Assembly: GCA_030592145.1 (NCBI GenBank)
Contig: JAUVKJ010000144.1
Coordinates: 1-5,371, forward strand
Direction: 5' to 3'
Length of the DNA stretch: 5,371 bases
Origin: Bacteroides sp.
GTDB taxonomy: Bacteria; Bacteroidota; Bacteroidia; Bacteroidales; SM23-62
The translations under genes were made by a program, and so were the position numbers. Below, piece by piece: positions 1-5,371 of the stretch (position 1 is the stretch's first letter; each line of letters begins with the position of its first letter). The notes below the pieces were generated by a model. The model searched no databases. It was given only the letters and a program-made list of their open reading frames with translations, and was not told the DNA's origin.

Positions 1-359
1 AAACGCCCGTTTTCAGACCAGATCACAGCATGCAGCGGCAGGGAAAATGAGGTCAGGGTAAAATGAGTGCTGTCAACGGCTGCTGTTCCGGAATCATTCA
101 TGACAACATATTTTGACCTCAGGATACTGAACCCGGGCTGAATGCTGAGGGCAACTGCATCACTGAAACGGTAGTCAAGGCGAAGACTTGATGAAAAACC
201 CGGTTTGGGTACAAAATAACCGATGCCTTCTACGGGATCACCAGAAAACTTCATACGTGTGATACCGGCATTCACGCCCACGGAGACCTGGGCATCCAGT
301 TGCAGAGCCAAGGGCGCCGTAAAAATGGCAACAAAGATTATTATGAGACGGATGCGCAT
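1..359 (-). CDS. Outer-membrane beta-barrel protein (PorT-like), N-terminal part, cut by left window edge
   Basis: An open frame of 119 codons starts with ATG at 359-357 and runs off the left edge without a stop, so the C-terminus is missing. Residues 1-24 form a signal peptide: basic MRIR, a hydrophobic core (LIIIFVAIFTAPLAL), and a likely cleavage site at DAQ/V. The mature part begins VSVGVNAGITRMKFSGD, and alternating polar and hydrophobic stretches follow (SSLRLDYRFSDAVALSIQPGF, then SFSLPLHAVIW). Opening strands of this form are typical of the small Bacteroidota outer-membrane barrels grouped as PorT-like or OMP_b-brl_2. No upstream in-frame start exists before a stop near 408, so the ATG is secure; there is no clear Shine-Dalgarno sequence. 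The gene diverges from the DUF3160 gene across 105 nt. The role (pore, structural, or envelope assembly) cannot be told. The barrel assignment is by pattern recognition, not a search. Confidence 0.78.
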   Translation of the reverse strand, partial: MRIRLIIIFVAIFTAPLALQLDAQVSVGVNAGITRMKFSGDPVEGIGYFVPKPGFSSSLRLDYRFSDAVALSIQPGFSILRSKYVVMNDSGTAAVDSTHFTLTSFSLPLHAVIWSENGR

Positions 360-464
360 GATTGAAGATAATTTTTCAAACGCAACCTGCTTGCCACATA
401 ATGCATCTTATCATTGACAATGTCCCAAGATTTAGAGTAACTTGCAATTAATACCCCTGTAACC
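360..464. promoter_or_regulatory. Divergent intergenic region between barrel gene and DUF3160 gene
   Basis: This 105-nt AT-rich region separates two divergent start codons (359 minus, 465 plus), so both promoters should lie here. On the plus strand, TTG at 414-416 is followed after 21 nt by TAACTTGC at 438-445. This is a weak fit to the Bacteroidota -33/-7 promoter (TTG, then TAnnTTTG) and would place transcription start about 15 nt before the ATG at 465. On the minus strand, TGCGTTTG at 384-377 matches seven of eight positions of a -7 box with defined bases counted loosely, but I see no TTG at the right distance. Neither start codon has a convincing Shine-Dalgarno sequence, which is normal for this phylum. 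Promoter placement is inference. Confidence 0.35.
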
Positions 465-3041
465 ATGAAGACAATATATACCTTTTTCACCGGACTTGCA
501 ATCCTGTTTGCAGGCCAGGGCATGCTAATGGGACAAAGCAGTTTCGATCCGGCAGCATACAAGGCCTACCTGGAGACTAATAAAAACCTGACTGCCAGCC
601 AATTACTTGAAAAAAATCCACCACTGACGACGTATTATTCATCGCGGACCAATACGGCTGATCTGAGCAACATCCCCTGGTTTGACGAGATCAACCAGGT
701 ATTCAAGCTGACCACGCAGGAAAAAGACCTCCTGGGCAATAATTTCTTTATGGTGAGCGAGCGTCTGAATTCCTATGCATGGACAAATGCCCTGGTTCGG
801 GGATATAATAATGATCTCCCCCTGTTCATAAGCTCGGATTTTGTATTGTTTACCCTTCATAATTCCTACGATAATATCCTGCTTACCCTGGAATGGCAGC
901 TACTGGAACCCAACCTGATGGAACTGCTCGATGCCATGTATGCTGCCTACCCGGCGCTGAGCAGCAAATACGGAGGCGATGATCGCTTTGCGGATGCGCT
1001 CGGTGATGTGGACCTGTTCATATCCGTGGCCCGTTCCCTGTTGTACGACCAGGAATATTTTCCCCAGTTGCACACAGCCGAAAAGTTCAATGAGATCATG
1101 CAGTTTATTGAACAGGAGCAGATGATAAAGACCACCCTGTTTACCGAAACCAGGCTCAGAAAGATAGATTTCAGCCAGTTCACACCACGTGGGCATTACA
1201 CAAAGGAATTCTGGACCCAGGGAGGAAGGCGTACCCTTGAAAACTATTTCCGTGCCATGATGTGGCTGGGAAGGATCGATTTTCTGTTGACCGCTCCACC
1301 GTCTAATCCGTGGGAGACGGACTGGACCGATGATGAACTGAGGCGCATGCAGCTCGGAGCCTTACTGGTGAACGAGCTGTTGTATTCCTGCGGGGAAAAA
1401 GAGAACCTTGACCTGCACGAGAAAATCATTACCTATATGGTAGGCCCCGATGATAATATGACAACAGACGAATTACACGGATTGTCCGGCAGGCTTCTTT
1501 CCTCACCGGCAGACCTTTTCAACGGGAACACATTCTCCCTGTTTATGGACAGCCTGAATTCGTCGGATGATTACGGGCAGAAGATCATGTCAAATTTCTT
1601 TTATGTTGATCCGTATAGCGAAGACCCCGGGCAACTACCGGTTTCGTACAAGCTTCTGGGACAAAAATTCCTGATCGATTCTTATATATTCAGCGAGGTA
1701 GTATTCGACCGCATTGTTGTTAACGGTGAGAAGATCTGGCGCGGACTGCCCGACCCGCTTGATGCCATGGCTGTACTGGGAAATGAAGACGCCATGGCCC
1801 TGATGGAAGACGAGCTTACAAAATACCAATATGCCTATAAGGTGGATGCACTGAAATACCTGGTCGATTCATACGATGAGGATTTCTGGCAGCAGTCCCT
1901 GTACAATACCTGGCTCGGTGCCATCCGGGAGCTGAATCCACTCTCTTCCACAGATCAGCTTCCGTACTTTATGAAAACCACCGCCTGGCATCACGAAAAG
2001 CTGAATACCCAGCTTTGCTCCTGGGCAGAACTCAGGCATGATAATCTACTTTACGGAAAACAATCCTATACCGGCGGAACGGCATGTTCCTATCCCTATA
2101 CCTACATTGAACCTTATCCTGATTTTTATGGACAGATCGGAACTTTCGCAGAAAATGCCGCGGTGTTTTTCCAGGATGTACTTAAAGAAAACACGTTTCT
2201 CAGCGGGGAAGCGATCATCAAATATTACCAGGGATATGCCGGGATCATGGGGAAATTCGGGGAGATCTCAAAAAAGGAACTGTCCGGCACCCCCATCAGC
2301 GGGGAAGAGGTCACTTTCCTGAAAACAATGATCAATTCCTACATGGCCTCGGGACCGTCTGTAACCGGGTGGCTGCTCGATATGTTCTACAGTGCGGAAG
2401 CGGGACTGAACATGGATTTTGTGGTGGCCGATGTACATACACAGCCCAGTGAATATTCGGGAGCGGTGGTCGGCTACGTTTTGCATGTGGGGAACGGACT
2501 GATCAACCGGGGCGTGTTCATTGCCCCCAATCCCACCAACCCGGAGCAGCTGATGGCTTTCACGGGACCGGTATCCTCATTCCATTATGAGGTCACAAAT
2601 AATTTCAAGCGGCTGTGCGACGAGGAATGGAAGGAAAAATTCCTGAGCGGTAATCTTCCCCCGCGACCGGACTGGATTGAAAGCTATATGGCCGGTGTCA
2701 CAGGAGATGCACTGCCGGAAGGCCGGAAGCTTAAGGGAGAGGTATTCACAGGAACCTATACGGATCCTGCAGAATTAATGAATCCCCTTGATTACCTGCT
2801 GGCATTTCCAAACCCGGCCCACGGGGAATTACACCTGCGCTTTGTACTTAACCAGAGAAGGTACATCCGGGCAGATGCCTATGATGCCAGCGGCAGGCTT
2901 GTAAAAAATTTGTACAGCGGCACACTTATGCCTGCGGAACATGACCTGACGGTTGACGTATCAACCTGGAATAAAGGCTTGTATATCATTAAATTCAGAG
3001 CCGGGGAAAGCACTGTGTTCAGGAAAATATTAGTCTTTTAA
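465..3041 (+). CDS. Secreted DUF3160-family protein with type IX secretion sorting domain
   Basis: The product has 858 residues. Residues 1-24 are a signal peptide (hydrophobic TIYTFFTGLAILFAG, cleavage near LMGQ/SS), so it is exported. The central part matches what I know of DUF3160 (function unknown): FISSDFVLFTLHNSYD at 121-136, then SWAELRHDNLLYGKQSY at 519-535 preceded by WHH at 508-510, YIEPYPDFYGQI at 547-558, and VADVHTQP at 654-661. The polar H/E/D residues in these motifs (H509, H510, E522, H525, D526, D656, H658) are candidates for an active or metal-binding site, which is inference. Residues about 778-858 form a type A sorting domain of the type IX system: FPNPA at 781-785, YDASGRLV at 805-812, GLYIIKF at 838-844, and a C-terminal FRKILVF. 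The protein should therefore cross the outer membrane and be released or surface-anchored. The ATG at 465 is right for the signal peptide. The gene ends tail to tail with the PurF-like gene, stop codons overlapping. Confidence 0.9.
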   Translation: MKTIYTFFTGLAILFAGQGMLMGQSSFDPAAYKAYLETNKNLTASQLLEKNPPLTTYYSSRTNTADLSNIPWFDEINQVFKLTTQEKDLLGNNFFMVSERLNSYAWTNALVRGYNNDLPLFISSDFVLFTLHNSYDNILLTLEWQLLEPNLMELLDAMYAAYPALSSKYGGDDRFADALGDVDLFISVARSLLYDQEYFPQLHTAEKFNEIMQFIEQEQMIKTTLFTETRLRKIDFSQFTPRGHYTKEFWTQGGRRTLENYFRAMMWLGRIDFLLTAPPSNPWETDWTDDELRRMQLGALLVNELLYSCGEKENLDLHEKIITYMVGPDDNMTTDELHGLSGRLLSSPADLFNGNTFSLFMDSLNSSDDYGQKIMSNFFYVDPYSEDPGQLPVSYKLLGQKFLIDSYIFSEVVFDRIVVNGEKIWRGLPDPLDAMAVLGNEDAMALMEDELTKYQYAYKVDALKYLVDSYDEDFWQQSLYNTWLGAIRELNPLSSTDQLPYFMKTTAWHHEKLNTQLCSWAELRHDNLLYGKQSYTGGTACSYPYTYIEPYPDFYGQIGTFAENAAVFFQDVLKENTFLSGEAIIKYYQGYAGIMGKFGEISKKELSGTPISGEEVTFLKTMINSYMASGPSVTGWLLDMFYSAEAGLNMDFVVADVHTQPSEYSGAVVGYVLHVGNGLINRGVFIAPNPTNPEQLMAFTGPVSSFHYEVTNNFKRLCDEEWKEKFLSGNLPPRPDWIESYMAGVTGDALPEGRKLKGEVFTGTYTDPAELMNPLDYLLAFPNPAHGELHLRFVLNQRRYIRADAYDASGRLVKNLYSGTLMPAEHDLTVDVSTWNKGLYIIKFRAGESTVFRKILVF

Positions 3042-4441
3042 AAATAGCTTGATCCGTCCCAGCAATGGGTGCAGAGGCGCTCCTTCGGAAGGCCGATGGC
3101 CTCAACCAGGTCGTCCAGGTTCTGGTACATCAGCGAATCTATCCCCAGGTTTTCGGCAATCTTTTCGACCATGGCCTTGTACCGGTCTGTTGTGGGATTG
3201 GCATATTCATAGAAATGGTTTTCTTCTCCCTCGAGTTGCTTTATGGCCTTGCGGCTTGCCAGTTCGAGGGTGGACCTGGATTGGGAAAAATTCAGGAAAT
3301 CACAGGGAAAAGTCAGGGGGGGACAGGCAATTCGCATATGTATCTCCTTTGCACCGGCTTTCCTCAGGTCTATAGTATTGTCCTTTAACTGGGTGCCGCG
3401 TACGATGGAATCATCACAGAACACCATCCGCTGTCCTCCAATCACAGCCTTGTTGGGGATTAGTTTCATTTTGGCAACCAGGTCCCTTGTTTCCTGGTTC
3501 TGCGGCATGAAACTCCTGGGCCAGGTAGGGGTGTACTTGGTGTAGGGCCGCTTGTACGGGATGCCACGCTCGTTCCCGTAACCGTAAGCATGACCCACCC
3601 CTGAATCGGGAATACCGGAAACAAAATCAACCTCTACCGTATCACGGCGGGCAAGTGCTGCACCACAGCGGTACCGGCATTCATCCACATTGATATTTTC
3701 ATAGTAAGAGGTAGGAAATCCGTAATAAACCCAGAGGAATGAACAAACCTGCATTTTTTTTTCTTCCGGCTTAATGGTCTGGTATCCTTCGGCAGTGATC
3801 TCAACGATCTCCCCGGGTCCCAGGTAATGCTCCAATTCATATCCCGTATTTGGAAACGAGGAAGTCTCGGAAGCTGCCGCGTAGGCCCCGTCTTTTTTGC
3901 CTATGATGACCGTCGTGCGCCCGAGCTTGTCACGGGCTGCAATGATCCCATTGGGGGTCAGGATCAGAAGAGAGCAGGAACCCTTTACCTTGTGGAAAAC
4001 ATTCTTTATGCCCGATAATAAATCTTCTTCCTCGCAGATAAGGTTGGCCACCACTTCCGTGGGATTGACATTCCCCTCAAAATTCTCTGTAAAATGTTTT
4101 TTCATATTCAGGAAATACTGCTCAAGTTCATCCAGGTTGATGATACGGCTCACGGTCACAATGGCGAAACGCCCCATGTGGGAATTGAACATGATCGGCT
4201 GGGGATCCGTATCTGAAATAACACCCATTCCCTTTCTTCCGCGGAACAGGGGAAGTTCAGCATCAAATTTGGTCCGGAAGTAGGAATTTTCAATGTTGTG
4301 GATTGACCGCCTGAATCCCTCCCGGGTACTGTAAAACACCATACCGGCCCGTTTCGTGCCAAGGTGGGAATTGTAATCGGTACCAAAAAAAACATCGGAA
4401 ACACACCTGTTCCTGGAGACTACGCCGAAGAATCCGCTCAT
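3038..4441 (-). CDS. PurF-family protein (amidophosphoribosyltransferase paralogue) with degenerate glutaminase domain
   Basis: The 467-residue product has PurF architecture. PurF makes 5-phosphoribosylamine from PRPP and glutamine, the first step of purine synthesis. An N-terminal Ntn amidotransferase-like domain (about 1-225) precedes a phosphoribosyltransferase domain (about 230-467). The latter is well kept: GIPDSGVGHAYGYG near 276-289, KYTPTWPRSFMPQNQ at 302-316, and the PRPP loop VFCDDSIVRGT at 340-350. C233 (QVCSF), C380 (TFPC) and C457/C460 (LCTHC) line up with the four Fe-S cysteines of Bacillus-type PurF. The amidotransferase domain is not kept: it starts MSGFFG, with Ser where PurF has its nucleophile Cys; GHVRYST reads GVISDTD (71-80), and the HNGNLTN loop reads VTVSRIIN (95-102). 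An in-frame TAA at 4462-4460 with no start after it excludes a longer N-terminus carrying Cys. From memory, Bacteroidales carry similar proteins starting MGGFFG. It may use free ammonia or act on something else. No Shine-Dalgarno sequence is seen. Confidence 0.88.
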   Translation of the reverse strand: MSGFFGVVSRNRCVSDVFFGTDYNSHLGTKRAGMVFYSTREGFRRSIHNIENSYFRTKFDAELPLFRGRKGMGVISDTDPQPIMFNSHMGRFAIVTVSRIINLDELEQYFLNMKKHFTENFEGNVNPTEVVANLICEEEDLLSGIKNVFHKVKGSCSLLILTPNGIIAARDKLGRTTVIIGKKDGAYAAASETSSFPNTGYELEHYLGPGEIVEITAEGYQTIKPEEKKMQVCSFLWVYYGFPTSYYENINVDECRYRCGAALARRDTVEVDFVSGIPDSGVGHAYGYGNERGIPYKRPYTKYTPTWPRSFMPQNQETRDLVAKMKLIPNKAVIGGQRMVFCDDSIVRGTQLKDNTIDLRKAGAKEIHMRIACPPLTFPCDFLNFSQSRSTLELASRKAIKQLEGEENHFYEYANPTTDRYKAMVEKIAENLGIDSLMYQNLDDLVEAIGLPKERLCTHCWDGSSYF

Positions 4442-4569
4442 TTGAGAAACTGTATTTGATTAGTCATGGAATTTGATCCTAAAGTAGAGAATAAAATCTT
4501 TTGAAGCGAAGGCAAACTGTATTTAGAGATATTCTATATATGGGAGGATCACGTTCCGGCATACCCGGG
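4442..4569. promoter_or_regulatory. Intergenic region upstream of PurF-like gene, probable promoter region
   Basis: These 128 nt lie between the end of the small membrane-protein gene and the start of the PurF-like gene, both on the minus strand. The gap is long enough to hold a promoter. On the minus strand, TACTTTAG at 4486-4479 differs at one position from the Bacteroidota -7 box TAnnTTTG and would give a leader of about 30 nt. No TTG lies at the usual distance upstream; the nearest (TTTG at 4516-4513) is 26 nt away. The region also holds the 11-bp direct repeat described separately and an AT-rich stretch (4525-4541). I see no hairpin followed by a T run after the small gene's stop, and no riboswitch that I recognise. 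Confidence 0.35.
4447..4524. repeat. Pair of 11-bp direct repeats AAACTGTATTT upstream of PurF-like gene
   Basis: AAACTGTATTT occurs identically at 4447-4457 and 4514-4524, 67 nt apart start to start, in the non-coding region before the PurF-like start codon. On the transcribed (minus) strand it reads AAATACAGTTT. The near copy lies between 6 and 16 nt before the start codon, within the expected leader, and the far copy sits near the expected upstream promoter region. The site is partly palindromic at its ends (AAA/TTT). It may be an operator pair; which protein would bind is unknown. Confidence 0.5.
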
Positions 4570-5025
4570 TCATGAAAAGTTTTCCGGTAGCTCTATGGCG
4601 CCAGGATCCGGGTTTTCACCTGACCCCTTTTTTTTCTTCCGGAATGAAGAAGGGATAAGATTGAAATTAATGCCGTATTTCCGGGCCAGCAGTTCCAGGC
4701 CGGCAAGGGAGATCACTCCTCCGGGAAAGATCACAGCCGTAATAAAGACAGAATACCGTCCCACATCTTTCAATTGCTCCACTGCGGCTTTTACTTCTTC
4801 CTTGCTGGGGGGGTCCGTTCGTTCGTTCAGGTTCAGTTTGTGTTCGAGCAGGCGGAAGAAGGAACTGGCCATCTCGCGTGTCTCTTCTGCTTCCTGGTCA
4901 ACACCTTTCATTGTCTTGTCAATGAAATGCCTGGCCTTTCGGGCATACCGGTTGGCAAAAAGGCGGCTTTCTTCGCTCACCCCGTTACGGAGAAGATATT
5001 CAATTTCCTTTAACCAGTTATTCAT
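4570..5025 (-). CDS. Small one-helix membrane protein with LETM1-like motif
   Basis: The product has 151 residues. Residues 1-90 look helical and charged (for example RLFANRYARKARHFIDKTMK, then EEVKAAVEQLKDVGR) and could form coiled coils. Residues about 91-114 (YSVFITAVIFPGGVISLAGLELLA) form one hydrophobic segment with a PGG kink, followed by NLIPSSFRKKKK (122-133) and a polar, acidic tail. A hydrophobic helix with a central P(G)G followed by L(I/L)PS(S/A)F resembles the membrane segment of LETM1-like proteins, known in mitochondria as ion-transport or ribosome-binding factors and present in some bacteria as unstudied relatives. The resemblance is short, so I would call it an uncharacterised LETM1-like protein. 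The gene begins 42 nt after the Lrp/AsnC gene on the same strand, so co-transcription is likely. There is no signal peptide and no Shine-Dalgarno sequence. An A8 run at codons 131-133 is discussed under findings. The expected protein may be inner-membrane with both ends soluble. Confidence 0.72.
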   Translation of the reverse strand: MNNWLKEIEYLLRNGVSEESRLFANRYARKARHFIDKTMKGVDQEAEETREMASSFFRLLEHKLNLNERTDPPSKEEVKAAVEQLKDVGRYSVFITAVIFPGGVISLAGLELLARKYGINFNLIPSSFRKKKKGSGENPDPGAIELPENFS

Positions 5026-5067
5026 AACGTAGCGTATTTACGGGATTGGCTTTTGCGATGCGAAGCC

Positions 5068-5371
5068 TCAATCCACAGGCACCTGCTTTTTAATGCTTTC
5101 CCCAAGCGAGATGATGGTTTCGGTACGGGACACCCCGTTTATGGGTTGCAATTTGTCGTTGATCACTTCCCTGAGATGCCCGGTATTCTTACAGACCACT
5201 TTGATAAATATGCTGTATTCACCCGTGGTGAAATGGGCCTCGATGATCTCAGGGATCCTGTCGAACTCCTTGATGACCTCACTGTAAGCGGAGCCCTTCA
5301 CCAGGTAGACACCTACAAATGCAATCATGTCATAGCCGATCCGGGCCGGGTCCAGGATCAAAGTAGTCCCG
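5068..5371 (-). CDS. Lrp/AsnC-family transcriptional regulator, C-terminal effector domain, cut by right window edge
   Basis: The reading frame is open to the right edge and stops with TGA at 5070-5068, giving 100 visible residues. The first ones read GTTLILDPARIGYDMIAFVG, the usual link from the winged-helix DNA-binding domain into the RAM (AsnC_trans_reg) ligand-binding domain. The rest fits RAM: a first strand AFVGVYLVKG, a helix with VIKEFDRIPEIIEAHFTTGEYSIFIKVVC, a second helix HLREVINDKLQPINGV, and a closing strand SRTETIISLGES. TTGEY is the typical ligand-binding turn region of the family. A TTG at 5361-5359 could be read as a start, but the in-frame codons before it and the family's layout show that the helix-turn-helix half lies beyond 5371. 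Such proteins are octameric regulators that often sense amino acids; the ligand here is unknown. Bacteroidota carry close relatives that I recall. The small LETM1-like gene follows after 42 nt. Confidence 0.92.
   Translation of the reverse strand, partial: GTTLILDPARIGYDMIAFVGVYLVKGSAYSEVIKEFDRIPEIIEAHFTTGEYSIFIKVVCKNTGHLREVINDKLQPINGVSRTETIISLGESIKKQVPVD

Noticed and set aside
2268..2274. Another A AAA AAG heptamer in frame, in the DUF3160 gene
   Set aside because: It is a short A6G run at SKKE with no early -1 stop pattern or structure that I can see. It shows that the heptamer can arise by chance and lowers the weight of the one in the LETM1-like gene.
3089..3103. Small inverted repeat AGGCC-GAT-GGCCT past the DUF3160 stop, possible terminator
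   Set aside because: The stem is 5 bp, lies in the conserved coding region of the PurF-like gene and has no T run after it.
3316..3322. G7 run in the PurF-like gene
   Set aside because: It encodes the conserved ACPPLTF segment through two CCC codons, so protein constraint explains it and no other repeat lies beside it.
3065..3388. Several plus-strand open frames of about 100 codons opposite the PurF-like gene
   Set aside because: They lie entirely inside a clear conserved gene on the minus strand and have no recognisable domain.
4595..5032. Plus-strand open frame of 145 codons, antisense to nearly all of the LETM1-like gene
   Set aside because: It mirrors the minus-strand gene, has runs such as PDPFFFFRN made by the A8 tract and serine-rich composition typical of a shadow frame, and shows no domain. 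The minus frame has the coherent helix and membrane pattern.
5048..5067. Possible hairpin GGCTT/AAGCC after the Lrp/AsnC stop codon
   Set aside because: The stem has only 5 bp with a 10-nt loop and no T run follows on the minus strand, so a terminator is not supported.
5359..5361. TTG as start codon of a complete 97-residue RAM-only protein
   Set aside because: In-frame codons continue upstream to the window edge and encode the usual linker residues, so a full-length regulator with its DNA-binding domain outside the window is more likely. Stand-alone RAM proteins exist, so the sequence beyond 5371 would decide.

Overview
The window looks like chromosomal DNA of a Bacteroidota bacterium, probably order Bacteroidales or a relative. 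The evidence is a secreted protein with a C-terminal type IX secretion sorting domain, a PorT-like outer-membrane beta-barrel protein, a PurF paralogue and a small Lrp/AsnC regulator of the kind I know from that phylum, and start codons without clear Shine-Dalgarno sequences. Nothing suggests a mobile element, prophage, CRISPR array or RNA gene. Base composition looks even throughout.

Layout from left to right. Positions 1-359 (minus) hold the N-terminal part of an outer-membrane beta-barrel protein that runs off the left edge. Positions 360-464 are a divergent intergenic region. Positions 465-3041 (plus) encode an 858-residue DUF3160-type secreted protein with a signal peptide and a type IX sorting domain. 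It meets a convergent gene at 3038-4441 (minus), and the two stop codons interlock in the palindrome TTAA. That convergent gene encodes a 467-residue PurF-family protein. Its glutamine-hydrolysing domain has lost the nucleophilic cysteine and the glutamine-binding residues, while the PRPP loop and four probable Fe-S cysteines are kept. Positions 4442-4569 are non-coding and carry an 11-bp direct repeat. Positions 4570-5025 (minus) encode a small one-helix membrane protein with a LETM1-like motif. Positions 5068-5371 (minus) encode the effector-binding half of an Lrp/AsnC regulator whose DNA-binding half lies beyond the right edge.

The regulator and the small membrane protein are 42 nt apart on the same strand and probably share a transcript. 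The PurF-like gene follows after a 128-nt gap and may have its own promoter. The barrel protein and the DUF3160 protein are both envelope or exported proteins that start from one divergent region, but nothing in the sequence proves they work together. The most interesting item is the PurF paralogue: it looks like a phosphoribosyltransferase with a dead glutaminase domain. The other leads are the fully overlapping convergent stops, the direct repeat upstream of the PurF-like gene, and short homopolymer runs at informative places in two genes.
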